From NCBI GenBank assembly GCA_035610365.1, contig CM069436.1, positions 7,244,937 through 7,308,936 of the forward strand: 64,000 bases of DNA, given 5' to 3'. Shown in pieces: positions 33,297 through 44,280 of the stretch (its first letter is position 1; each line of letters begins with the position of its first letter). The notes beneath the pieces are model-generated. The model had not been told where the DNA came from and did no database searches. It worked only from the letters and a program-made list of their open reading frames with translations. The translations under genes were made by a program, and so were the position numbers. The DNA comes from Aquatica leii. Its lineage: Eukaryota; Arthropoda; Insecta; Coleoptera; Lampyridae.

Positions 33297-35124
33297 CAGG
33301 GTGTTTAAAAAAGATGCGGCAATATTAAAGAGGGCGATTGCCGCTTCGTTACCGATCTACAGCGTGCTGAAGTTTAGTTAAAAAAAAGAGTAAAAATTAG
33401 ATTTTTTCAAAACGGCTTAAGATATCATAATGAAATTTTAGGCGTGTTACTAGCTGTCGGAGGCACATACTTTGCAATACAACACGATGTCACGTCACAG
33501 GCTATTTTTCAAGAAAAAAATAGGACGCCGCTGATTTCTCTCTATTAACTTTTTACTTTAGTAAAAAAAAATAAACATTTTAGTGCACATCCATTTATCA
33601 TGCGTACAAAAATATTTTTAAACAGTCCTGTTTTATTCACTGACAGAGAATGACATATTGAATGAGTCTCGTGATTCATAATTTTTTATGTGTCAAATTT
33701 GTTAAAGTTCCTTATCATGAATCGCTATACGAATGCCGAGATGACCGACATGCACTACATTTATGAACTTGCTGATGGAAATGCATTAGAAGCTAGACGG
33801 TTGTATACTGAAAGATTTCCTGACCGTATTGATCCTGATAGAAAAACTTTCGAATGTATTCATCGGCGTCTTTATGAAAAAGACATATTAAGACGAAGTG
33901 GAAGATCAGGAAAACCAAGGACAGCAAGAACGGTAGAGCTGGAAGAGGATGTGCTAGACATGATTGAAGAAGATCGAGGTACTTCTACTTGAAAAATTGC
34001 TGACGCTTTGGATGTAAGTAATGGGACTATTTGGCACATTCCGGAGGAAAATTTGTTGTATACATTCCATATACAACGCGTTCAAGCACTTCTTCCTGCT
34101 AATTTTCCTCCTGCATTGCATTCTGTCAATGGCTTTTGAACAAAATGGTTCAAATCCCTGCAATACGGAATTTCCATAATAACCATGTGTGGTGTGACGA
34201 AAATCCACATGAAATTGTTGAAAATCGTTTTCAACATCAATTTTCTTTTAACGTTTGGTTTGGGATTGTGGCTGACTGCCTAGTTGGACCGGTATTTTTA
34301 CCATTAGCAATTAGAGATGCAATGTGGTATATGCACGATGGCGCACCAGTCCACTTTAGTAAAGTAGCTTGTGATTTCTTAACACAAGCATACGGAAATC
34401 GCTGGATTGGCCGAGGTGGACCTCACTTATGGCCTGCACGATCCCCGGACTTATATCCCCTGGATTTTCTCCTGTGGGGCCATTTGAAGTCCTTGGTGTG
34501 CCCTACTCCATTGGAAAACGTAGAAGACTTAAGAAATCGAATCATTGCTGGGTGCAACTCAATTAAAACCGATCTTGGTGTTTTTGAGAGAGTTCGCCAG
34601 TCAATGAGGAGAACATTGGATTCTTGCATCCGAGCTTGAGGTGGTCACTTTGAACAGTTTTTGTAATTTTTGGTTGGTAAAATTGTTGGTTTGGTAAAAT
34701 ATTTGTTTTTGCCCTTGAATAAAACCCTTGTCCCTTAAAATTTTTTTTCTGTAATAAATGAACATGCACTAAAATGATTTTTTACTAAAAAACGGTACGT
34801 CGTACGATAAAAAGTTAAGAGAGCAAAGAATAAAAACATTTTTTATATTTGGAAAAATCAGCGGCGTCCTATTTTTTTCTTGAAAAATAGCCTGTGAGGT
34901 GCCAATTTGCAATATTGCAAAGTATGTGTCTCCCACAGCTATTAACGCGCCTAAAATTTAATTATGATATTTCAAGCAGTTTTGGAAAAATCTAATTTTT
35001 ACTCTTGTTTTTAATTAAACTTCTGCAACGAAGCGTTTGCGGAATGTTTATAGGAACTTTTTTGTATAAAATGACCTGGGGAATCACCCCCTTTAATATT
35101 GCCGCATCGTTTTTAAACATTCTG
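33297..35124 (+). mobile_element. Tc1/mariner-superfamily transposon with long terminal inverted repeats
   Basis: The left end CAGGGTGTTTAAAAAAGATG (33297) and the right end CATCGTTTTTAAACATTCTG (35124) are inverted. The arms match for about 240 bp, including CAGCGGCGTCCTATTTTTT-type sequence at 33515 and 34860. TA flanks both ends. The gene between them encodes a mariner-like transposase with an N-terminal DUF4817-type helix-turn-helix. Arms this long are unusual for mariner but known in some insect Tc1/mariner groups. Confidence 0.88.
33717..34639 (+). pseudogene. Mariner/IS630-type transposase (DUF4817 helix-turn-helix), broken
   Basis: 33717-33992: MNRYTNAEMTDMHYIYELAD..EARRLYTERFPDR..IHRRLYEK and VELEEDVLDMIEEDRGTST, the DNA-binding half. 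After a stop the text continues with IADALDVSNGTIW. 34136-34639: NNHVWCDENPHE, FNVWFGIVADCLVGPVFLP, MWYMHDGAPVHFS (second catalytic Asp), WIGRGGPHLWPARSPDLYPL (third Asp) and a C-terminal VFERVRQSMRRTL. The region with the first catalytic Asp (family FTDEA) is missing between about 34110 and 34140, and part of the middle after FLP is also lost. The start is the Met of MNRYTN, matching the family start; the upstream in-frame Met is probably not used. Confidence 0.88.
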
Positions 35125-35155
35125 TATAATGAACAAACACGTCGTTTATATAATA

Positions 35156-36508
35156 TCCCAATCAGCAAAGAAACGTTTTTTTCATGTTTTAAAAACGTTA
35201 CAACGTTTTAAAATAGAAATAAAAAATGTTTTTTAAACAAATATTTTTGGTACATTTTGAAAATATTTCATTTAAACATTGATATTTAAATATTTTAAAA
35301 ACGTTTTTTAAAACATCTGTTAGTAACATAAAAAACGTTTTTACTTTATTACAAATTATACTTTTGCTTGGTTTTTTCTTTCATATATTGTATCAAAAAC
35401 ACAATTATATAAAATTTTGTTATATATTATTAAATTTGAATTAGGTATTTAATAACCGCGTTTGCGCAGAGTACCAGTCTCTGCGTGACCAAAACATGGC
35501 GTTTGTGTTAACTAGTGTTAATCTTGCACATTATAATTGCATTATATTTTAAGCTTCAACAAATCAACAATTTCCATAGTATTACTCGTTATGCTGTGTA
35601 ATGTATTGTCAGTGTATCAGTGTAATCGTTTTTTTAATTTACGTTCTAGTAAAACTAAAATAGATACTTATATATGTCAGCATTTATTATGATGGTAAGT
35701 TTTGGTTGCAAGAAAGTTTTGCTGAAGTGTAATATTTTATTGTTACAGCAGTGGTACACTAAAACATTTATTTTGTGTACTTCATGATTTCCATTCTTTG
35801 TGATGTTTTATGGTTAACAAATTGATATGGTTAGCCAAATATGAGTTTTGAAGTTGCACGATAACCAATTAGACTTGGTATGTAATTTTTTTTTATATGG
35901 ACACAGCACCAAATTTCAAAATTTTGGATTGTTAATTGTTCTGGTTTCGCGTTTCTACACAAAGAGGTACAAGCATAATTTTTGTTTTGCTTATATTAAT
36001 GTGCTACTTTTTGTTATAGGCACTAAATGCGTTTACACTTACATCAAATTGAGGTATTTTGAGTACGCAAAGATTGTATTGTCTATCTTTTGTAAGCATT
36101 TTAGAGCTGGTTCTATAATAATGGTATAAATGTCAGTTGATTTATACTTAGTTTGATTGTAAAATGCTATCATTACTGGTTAGTTTAAATAAAACTAACA
36201 ACCAAATATGTCAGTATTTTAAAATTAAAGTAAGTATAACTAAACTTACATTTATACCATGATTGTAGAACTGGCCCTTATTCATATTTCAATATTTAAA
36301 AGAAAACCTTGTTTATACGTTTTTTATACATTACTAAAGCATTTGTAAAACATTATAAATATAAACAAATAATATTATAAATAATATTTTTCTAATATTG
36401 ACTTTGCAACGTAATTCTGACCATTTTGCAATGTTTTTAAAAATGTAAATATATCTTTTGTAACGCGTTGAAAAAAACATTAAAAAAATGTTTCCTTGTT
36501 GATTGGGA
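35156..36508. mobile_element. Non-autonomous DNA element with TCCCAATCA ends
   Basis: The left end TCCCAATCAGCAAAGAAACG and the reverse complement of the right end (TCCCAATCAACAAGGAAACA) match for about 30 bp. TA flanks both ends (35154-35155, 36509-36510); if the ends are read as CCCA the flanks are AT. The arms are rich in AACGTTT motifs (CGTTTTTTAAAA, AAACGTTACAACG). No transposase is encoded. A younger 174-bp MITE sits inside it at 36104-36277. Confidence 0.82.
36104..36277. mobile_element. 174-bp full-foldback MITE nested in the larger element
   Basis: The whole element is one inverted repeat. The left arm (GGTTCTATAATAATGG, TATAAATGTCAG, TATACTTAGTTTGATT) and the reverse complement of the right arm (AGTTCTACAATCATGG, TATAAATGTAAG, TATACTTACTTTAATT) pair to a small AAATA loop. 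TTA flanks both sides (36101-36103 and 36278-36280), a 3-bp target duplication typical of PIF/Harbinger MITEs. Confidence 0.87.
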
Positions 36509-36515
36509 TATTTTG

Positions 36516-37633
36516 TGACATTGAAATTGCAACACCAAGAGGGGGTGAGAATCTTGTGACCAAATTTTTCTCTTGTGGTTTTTCTGTTTCACGTGTTTTT
36601 GGAGAGTGATTAAAAAATATTACTTCAAATTAAGCGAATTCGACAAAAGCCGAATTAATAGTTTATGTAAATGTGGTTTTTCATACAAGACGATTGCCAA
36701 TCGTCTTAACCGGTACAAATCCGTTATCATGCGCTCTTATTAAGTATGAACTAAAACAGGCCAGAATTGTCGTAGACAAAGAACCCGAAGACAAAAACAA
36801 CTAAATGAGATGCAAGACCGCCATCTTTGACTTATGATAATAAAAAACCGATTTTCCAGAACCAGATCAATCACCGATTAATGGTTAGGTAATGAATGTT
36901 GTCCTGTAACCTTTCGATCAGTTTATCGTGGGATCAAAGTTTCGGAGTGCAATATTATAGGCCACATCTTCTGCTACCACTGACGGCTCCAAACCGACAT
37001 CAACGTTTAAAGTGGTAGTTGCGATTCCACTGGAATCTGGAATGACATAGAGTAGTCTTCAGTGTTGAATTCCGATTCTGTTTGGGAATGCATGATGGCC
37101 GTATGAGAGTCAGAACAAAGACGTGGGGGTTATGGTATGGGGGTGCTGTAGCTTACGATACGTTAACAAAGTAGTAGAACCTCTTACTCTTCCATTCTTT
37201 CAGCAGTTGAACGACCCACTTTTACAGAAGGATAATGCTCGTTTCCACATAGCAAAACACTCTATGAGCCGATTCGAAGAGTCCTATGTCAATTTGTTAC
37301 CATGGCCACACAGATCTACCGACTTTTCGCCTATTGAACACCTATGAGACATTATGAGTAGAAGACTGCGGACCTTAGCGCATCTTTCACAGACACAAGA
37401 AGCTTTCCGGCATAAATTGCAAGAGAAAATCGACCACCTATTGAAATCGATGACAGGAATAGTGAAGGAGTGTGAAGTCAATAGGAAGGGGACCAAAACA
37501 TTATTAAATAAACATTGTGTTCATTTTTGTTTCTTTTCTTTAAAATTTCATTTACTACCTCTGAGTAGTAAACCTTTCTGCCAAGTTTGGACACAAAATT
37601 TCCATCTCTTTTAGGCGTTTCAATTCCCATGTC
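36516..37633 (+). mobile_element. Tc1-like DNA transposon, copy 3 (plus strand, decayed)
   Basis: The ends TGACATTGAAATTGCAACACC (left, in two runs TGACATTGAA and ATTGCAACACC) and the right end (reverse complement TGACATGGGAATTGAAACGCC, same pattern) define it. The transposase text runs GFSYKTIANRLNRYKSVI (36675-36730), then MVWGCCSLRYVNKVVEPLTL and DPLLQKDNARFHIAKHSMSR (37123-37347, second catalytic Asp), FSPIEHL (third acid kept as Glu), and RTLAHLSQTQEAFRHKLQEK (37354-37500). A stop follows SPIEHL, and the first catalytic Asp region is out of frame. It is diverged from copies 1 and 2, hence an independent, older insertion. Confidence 0.87.
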
Positions 37634-39244
37634 AGAAACTATAATTGTAAGTAGTTTATAACATATGATCTTGATTAATTTAATGTTGCTGTTTGTAATG
37701 TCTTATACTTTAAATAAATTGCCATTAAGTAATGTTCAAAATTGAAATATAAAGATAAATATAGTAATATTTTGTTGGAACTCTTGCGAGAAAGAAAATT
37801 ATTTTTACCAGGGCGCTGATTATGTAGCTACGCCACTGGTAAGGCACGACATACAAAATTGTTCAATGGAGTATTTTCTTTTCGTAAACAATTCATTTTA
37901 TCAATGTCGATCAAGAACATTTTTTTAAGTTGAAGGCTTAAACTATACAAAAATATTATTGATATGTTTTTACCATACAGGGTGTAAAAAAATAGAATTA
38001 CTGTGTTAAAGCTAGTCCAGTCCTGCCAAACTAAATAAACCGAATGTGAATAAAAAGATTCATGTTAAAAAGACTTACCTATTAACCATCATATTAAAAA
38101 AATATTAAATTACACCTAATACTTCAAGAATTATTTAAAACAGACCTATTTCTAGAGGCGTCCGTTATGACATTGCTTAAAATATTCTTAAAAACTCATG
38201 TAATAAGGATGCAATACTTGTATGCATGTTTGATTGCGTTTTTGTTTTTTTTGCTTGAACTGAAGCGCAATTCATTAAAGTGATCAACACTTCAACTATA
38301 GTAGTTCAGTTAAAGTTAAATAGAGTATTTTATTTACATTAATAATTTTTATTGAAATAATTGGAGACAAAAGTGTCACAAACAACCGGTTTTACTGTAA
38401 TAAGCTATAAATAATGTAGTTGTAATTTAAGAGAGTGCTCAAAAAGAAATAAAAAAATTTTATCATCTAAATCTAAACAAAAATATTAAAAAAATATCTT
38501 TTTTTAAGACGAATGGATTTATTACAACTTTTTACGCACCGGTTATTTTGTACATGTTTACGTATCTCGTACTTTAGCCAGTATGGGTAAATTATAGCAT
38601 AGTGAAAAATAAACGTTTTAAAGATTTAAAAATTACCTGTAGTTACCATCATTAAGATAATTTTAGTTTAATTAATTTAACGGCACGTCGACTTTAGTAA
38701 CAAAATATTGGTAATATTGGTAAAGTAATTCATTATTCTAAGTGGAGTACTATTTAAAATCATATTTTAAAGATTAAAATATAATTTTAAAATATTGCTA
38801 CATTTTGTACACCATACCAAAAGTAGAAAATATAAATTTAGTAATAAATTTGCTTTATGTGCTGTGTTGCAATTAAATGTAGAATCTAATGACATTCTAA
38901 AAGACTTATTGCTTCTAAAAGTCTTAAAGGTTTTATTGCGTCAATTCTATTTGACCACTTTGTATTGTTTAACGACTTTGAGATTAAATCGTATAATCCA
39001 TCATTTTTAGCAAGAGCAGATCCAATTCTATTCTTTCAATTTTTGATTTACCTGGCATTCTTTTTCTGTGAATATTAATATGTTTTTTTCATATGTACTA
39101 TCAACATAGACAAACAAATGACGTAAATGTAGGTAGCTTTAGTTTTGATTCTACAGTCAAAAGTATTAGAAGGAAAATAAGTATTCAAATTGAATTGCAT
39201 TATTTTTACCGAAGAAAGTATTCGCTTTGATATTTTAATTATGA
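37634..39244. other. 1.6 kb AT-rich stretch, nothing recognised
   Basis: No motif, array or gene seen. A CAGGGTGTAAAAAAATAGAA string at about 37978 looks like a transposon end, but I could not find a matching partner. Confidence 0.45.
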
Positions 39245-39372
39245 TGAGGTTTGTCATAAGTTTAGTTTTATTTGTATTCATTTCAAGGTCGATTTTTTTG
39301 TTTATAAGCTTAGTTCTTCTAGCACTTTTTCTAATCCATCTTGATCCTCTGCAAATACTCTAATGTCAAATT
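39245..39372 (-). pseudogene. Short LINE reverse-transcriptase relic (RTE/CR1-like)
   Basis: The minus strand reads VFAEDQDGLEKVLEEL, a stop, then KKIDLEMNTNKTKLMTNL after a shift. The pattern follows the FADD motif of insect LINEs (ADD..L...S...L...L....K.GL.MN..KTK.MTN). The catalytic ADD itself is degraded to AED. It lies directly 3' of the R1-like element but belongs to a different LINE. Confidence 0.5.
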
Positions 39373-39387
39373 TTTCTTCTTGTATCG

Positions 39388-41717
39388 TTACTCCTCGTTA
39401 TTCCCAATAGAAGTAGAATTCTTGTACGACTTCCGTCGCAAATGAGGCTTCCCAAGCAACCTTGGAGGACAGCATGTATGAAAGCGGGGGCACGCAAAGA
39501 AAACGTGTTCCGCGTCTTCACTTACTCCGGAATAAGACGGACAGTCCGGAAAATCTTCATGTTTAAACCGATAGAGGTATGCTCGGAAGCACCCATGTCC
39601 AGATATCATCTGTGTGAAGTAGTAATTGACCTCACCATGTTTGCGGTTCACCTAAACATCAGCATGTGGGATGAAGCGGTACGTCCACCTACCCTTCGTT
39701 GTGTTGTCCTTGGTGTTGTCCCACAGTATTTGCCATTGTCGTATACTATTTCGCATTTCTTGTATGATAAGTTCTTCGGGTTTCATCGTTGTCGTTCGTT
39801 TTTGCCGATACTTTTCGTTCTTCTATCAGGACTTCAATAGGCGGCATCCCGGCAACAACGCACACTGCGTCCTCAGATACAGTGCGAAAAACGCTAGCTA
39901 TTCTTAAGGCACTGAATCGGTAAACTGATGCAATTATTCTTCTCGATCCTTGTGTTCTAAGAGCATCAGCCCAAATAGGGATTCCATACGTGAGTACTGA
40001 TGTGACTACTGACGACAGTAATGCTCTCCTCTTTTGCTTCGGTCCCCCTATATAAGTCATCAGCCGTGATAAGGTTACTCTGACTACAGAAGCTTTGGCA
40101 GTTACGTGATCTACTTGCTGTCCAAATTTCAGTCGGGCGTCAATCATCACTACCAAGTACCGAAGATACGGTTGGGATGTGATTTTGTGTCTTCCGACCT
40201 GCAATGTGATGGTTTCCACCTTTTTTCTACTAGTTATAAGCACCGCTTCAGTCTTGTGCTCTACCAACTCTATCCATCCACTTACGGATCGTCTCGAAGG
40301 TAGTGTCGAAGACGAAATTTATTTCCTTGAGGAGCCTTCTAACTATGTCTACAGCGACGTGATCTGCATATGCTACGAGTTTGACTGCCGTAGGCATCTT
40401 CAATCGCAGAAGCCCTTCGTTCATGATGTTCCATAAAAGAGGACCCAAGACTGAGCCCTGGGGAACCCCTCCAGTGATTTTGTATTCCATCCAGGCCAGG
40501 AGTTTTGGTGTTCCCCACTCTACTACATGCTTCCATTAGTTGTTCTTCTGTGATTGGCAGAATTTCTTCCATTTGGTGCTGCTCTGTCGTATAGTTAGAC
40601 TCCATTTGGTGCGGAAACAGCGCAGTAAGAATCCTGTGTAGAAATTCAGGGCATGTTGGTGGTAGCATTGGCTGAATTTCAAATAGTTCATTACTACCTT
40701 ATATGGCCTGCCCCACGGGTCCTTTTCCACTCCAGAGATCAGCTCTTGCCAACATTGTCTCTTCCTTTCTTTAATGGCTTTTTTAAGCTTACGGCGTGCC
40801 TTTTTGTACTCGTTCACCAGTTCTTTCGAGTTTAGTTCATTTCGACCACGTTGGGATGCCCTTCTCTTGGCGAGACACTCCTTCCAAAGGGAAGCAATGT
40901 GGCTATTCGACCAGTGTACCAATGGTAGCTTGTTTGTGTCACGTTTCTTTAACATGCTGGCGTCACAGGATTCCGTAATCCTCTTCATCAGTTCTCCTGT
41001 TTTATTTTCAGCACTTTCGCCACTTATTGGTTGATTGTCCAACGCAATAGTAAACGCGTCAGGGTCAAAAGTGGTTGCTTTCCAACCAAAGGAGTTAGTT
41101 TTAATATCTGTTCCTTTAGTGGTCTGGCTGGTAGCTACTTCCCATAGTATCGCGCAGCGGTCACTGACTGTATACGTATCCGTCACTTTCCTGCTGCTGA
41201 CGAAGGTGAGATACACGTTGGAATTTGCCTCTCCTTTAATAAACGTTGGTTTATCTCCGCTATTGTGCAAGACTACGTCTAAAGTGGACATAGCCTCTAG
41301 TAAGACTTGTTCTTGTGCATTAGTTTTCCCACTACCCCAATTTACTGCCCACGAATTGAAGTCTCCGGCGATTGCCACGTGAGGGTGCTGCATTGCATCT
41401 TCGGTTAGTCGACCCAAGAAGTCTGTGAAAACGTCAAGTGTGAGAGTGGGTGGCGCGTAGCAACTCTAGAAATAAATCCCGTTCAGTTTTGCCATCACAT
41501 AGCCAGCTTCTGTGGTTTTCACTACACTTTGGGAGTGACACTTATTACACGACCAAATGACAGCTTCAGCAGTGCTATCAGTTTCCCATGGTTGAGTAGT
41601 AATATGTCTGTATGGCTCAGAGATCAATGCAAGATCTGCCTTCAGTTCACACGCAGTCTGCATTACCAGATCGTGCGCAGCCTCACAATGGTTGATGTTA
41701 AGTTGTACTATTAACAT
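39388..41717 (-). pseudogene. R1-like LINE ORF2 (endonuclease-reverse transcriptase), broken
   Basis: Endonuclease: MLIVQLNINHCEAAHDLVMQ and LALISEPY (41466-41717), then HVAIAGDFNSWAVNWGS (41417 downward), the APE-type catalytic region. The linker has LVHWSNSHIASLWKECLAKR. Reverse transcriptase: TKTPGLDGI jumps directly to GGVPQGSVLGPLLWN, so motif A with its catalytic Asp is deleted. Motif C reads AYADH instead of AYADD (40248-40490). The thumb follows (GGPKQKRRALLSSVVTSVLT, YGIPIWADALR, 39746-40267), then the C-terminal GHGCFRAYLYRF..DAEHVFFACPRF (39388-39651). A missing motif A and a changed YADD make it catalytically dead even apart from the frameshifts. Confidence 0.88.
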
Positions 41718-41719
41718 TG

Positions 41720-42626
41720 TCGCTTATACTTCTTCTAAAGTGCCTCCTTGAAGACTAAGCATCTGTTACTACCAGCCATGTGAGCATAATTCTTCGTGTC
41801 GTCTTTTTCAGCGCACAGCACGCATCGAGCATCTTTTTGGCAAGTGGAGGCCTTGTGGCCCTCCTTTCCACACTGGGTACAGAAATTAAACCGATTCACT
41901 TCACTCTTGCATTTAGCGGAGAGATTACCATAGTACCAGAACTTATAACACTTGGTTCGTCTCTGAACAGTTCTAATACGGAAATTGACCCAGCCAATCC
42001 TGATCTTGCTATGCTCGCCTAGTACGTTCTTTCTATCGACGCCGGCAATGTCACTGAGGCTGCTTGGGTACCCCCATAGGCTTTAGGAAGTGACTTAATA
42101 GAGTCTAATGTGACGCACTCATCTCTAGCCGCTTTGTTTATGGCAGCGAGAACGTCCTCTTTCGTTGTCATTTTGTCAAGGTCTCGAATTTCCAGGTCCT
42201 GTAACCCTTTAATAATGACTTCGGCATCTTTTTTGACGATTTTGGCGATGGCTTGTCGTAGCCCCTGATCTTTATCAGGACAATCAGCAGGTTACCGGTA
42301 GCTGTCTTACGGATCTTGTCGACCGCGGTGCAAACTTTATCGTCAGAAACATCTTGCTTGACCCGTCTGAGTATATCCGCGTACTTCTCCTTTTTTTTCG
42401 ACCGGACAATTAGCATATTCCTGCCAGTCCTGTGTCGCACACATGATGGGTGGGGTAGGTCCTGTTTCCTTTCTCTTTTTAGGGTCCTTACTGCCCGATT
42501 TGGGTGACTTCGTCATTCTCAGTTTGGCGAGGCCGACGTCACGTTTATCCGTAGAGCATGGTTCAACATCGGCGTCAATATCAGTCTCTGTCGCCAACGT
42601 TGTCATGAAAGTCCGGGTACGTGGTG
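41720..42626 (-). pseudogene. R1-like LINE ORF1 (gag-like zinc-knuckle protein), broken
   Basis: A plausible start is the Met of MPKTPRTRTFMTTLATETD (about 42636). A basic, low-complexity N part precedes KKEKYADILRRVKQDVSDDK (42168-42440), a conserved R1 ORF1 region. Three zinc knuckles then follow in one frame at 41760-41930: CYKFWYYGNLSAKC (second Cys replaced by Trp and the His lost), CTQCGKEGHKASTC (intact CCHC) and CVLCAEKDDTKNYAH (C-x2-C-x..H). The protein would bind the LINE RNA. At least two shifts break it. Confidence 0.82.
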
Positions 42627-42652
42627 TCTTCGGCATCTTATTTAAATTATCT

Positions 42653-42989
42653 TTAGATGTACCCACAATAACTCTCGAACTAAAAATCCTAGCAATTTTG
42701 ATGTAAAGTTGGTTTTTTATATTCTCTCTTCTTTGTTAAAAGATGGGTTTGATAAAAAAACGGAAGTAGGCGTATCCGCCATTTTAAACTGTTTTTCTTA
42801 TATAATTTTGTACGTATGTAAATTATTCGAATTATTTTTAGTTTCTTATAGAGATAATTCTTCCTAACAATTTATTCAAATAAAAAAATTTCTAACATTA
42901 GCAGTTTATCAGATATTTAGTTTGTGATTTAAAATAAATTCACAAATATAGTCTAGTTTCGAATCCTGCCTGCGACAATTTTTTTTACT
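42653..42989 (+). repeat. Dispersed repeat with a tRNA B-box-like 3' end, copy 1
   Basis: About 335 bp match the reverse complement of 58590-58925. Landmarks are GATGTACCCACAATAACTCTCG, GATGGGTTTGATAAA-type text, CTTATATAATTTTGTACGTA and TTCGAATCCTGCCTGCGACA (the first given here as two runs, GATGTACCCACAATAA and CTCTCG). GTTTCGAATCC resembles a pol III B box. It is joined to the 5' end of the R1-like LINE and is oppositely oriented to it. Confidence 0.7.
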
Positions 42990-44280
42990 GATTTACTAAA
43001 GGGGTAGGTAATATCGAGGTGCACAAATATGGTAAGAAATCAATACAAACCTGTACATATCAGTTCAAAATAGTTTTATGACAACATAGCCTTAAAAAAT
43101 ATGTAGATATTCCTTCATCATTCTTTATAAGGAAGTCGTGTGGTGACCACACTAGTTTTTTTAATCAGGCTTGTTCTATAGGTTAAAAGGTTTCAAATTT
43201 CAAATCTGTTTTTGGCAATTCTCATAAACAGTTTATAGATCTAAGACAGAAGACTTATGAAGCAATGCAATCCAAAAGAGATTGGAGACTGCAGCCAATC
43301 CAAAGACCAAAGATAATGCACCGCTTCCCATAGCATCGCTTATTTAATAAATTATATAAGCTCTATAGGCAACATAAACAAAATTCTATAGAAACATAAC
43401 ATCAAAACTGCCTTCACGACTAAAGATACTTTAAAGAATTGGTTTAGATCTGTAAAATAAAAGCTAAAACATGGCGGTGTCTACAAAACTCCTTTTTTGT
43501 GTGGATCAAGTTACATAGAATAGACAGAACGCTCAATTTTGTCTAACGCGAGAAAATTGAGAATGATCATTTAAATTTAATTCTATCGCGTAAACGAGGT
43601 TTTTTATTTTTTTTTGTTGTAAACGGAGAGAACAAATTTAATATTTTCTTTTCTTTGTCTTTGGCAATTACAAGTCGCTTATAAGGTTAGTTTTACTTTT
43701 TTGCGCCGAAAAATGAGGCTAAGAACACCTAGAAAATTTAATAAATAGGCTTGTCGATAATTTCGCGTCCCGAAATGTTTTTATTGCGAGTCGAATCTGC
43801 TATAAGTCTTCTTTAGATATGACAGGCTATCGCAAACGCGACAAACTGTTGAAAAAAATGTATTTTTTAAACTGTGGATGCACATTTCCAAAAGAGAAAT
43901 CTCCACTTTCCAACTTTTACAACTGAAAGGATGTGACAACGTAGCTCAAATCGTGTCATAATCTTAGAAGCTGTTGAACTGTGAACCGCTATAAAATCCA
44001 GTAATCATTTAGTTCTGTTATTTTTATTTTAAATGCGCATCAATTAATTATAGTGTGGGGAAACAATTGTCAGGGATCACGCGATATAAATTGTTTATTT
44101 AATCGTTTAATGATTTATTTAATCCAAGCGTATTCAATCAAAGCCTGGCTAAATTTATGAAAGTTCTAGTTTAGCTCTAAAATTAATTGTGTCTAGAGAA
44201 AATTTTACATTTATCCAAATGCTCTTAACAGTATCTAAGCCAGCAGAAAATGACAGTCAGTAGACGTGAATCTCAATTTT
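42990..44280. other. 1.3 kb AT-rich stretch, nothing recognised
   Basis: No gene or array. A perfect palindrome GTGTGGTGACCACAC lies at 43138-43152, too short to interpret. Confidence 0.45.

Larger units (their letters stand above)
39385..42652 (-). mobile_element. R1-like LINE (non-LTR retrotransposon), internally deleted
   Basis: The minus-strand order is ORF1 (42652 to about 41720), then ORF2 with endonuclease (41717 to about 41100), linker, reverse transcriptase and a C-terminal Cys/His region (to 39388). It abuts a dispersed repeat at its 5' side (42653-42989). Two-ORF layout, three ORF1 zinc knuckles and the GHGCFRAYL..CP....DAEHVFFACPRF C-terminus fit the R1 clade. It has several shifts and a deletion in the RT core, so it is dead, but the readable pieces are long, so it is younger than the other LINEs here. 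Confidence 0.88.

Noticed and set aside
37978-37998. CAGGGTGTAAAAAAATAG as a transposon end like the one at 33297.
   Set aside because: No inverted partner or transposase remnant found within several kilobases.
39442-41382. Long plus-strand frames opposite the R1-like LINE.
   Set aside because: They are shadows of the minus-strand endonuclease and RT, which carry the recognisable motifs.
43138-43152. Perfect palindrome GTGTGGTGACCACAC as an operator-like site.
   Set aside because: Single occurrence, with no gene nearby to regulate.
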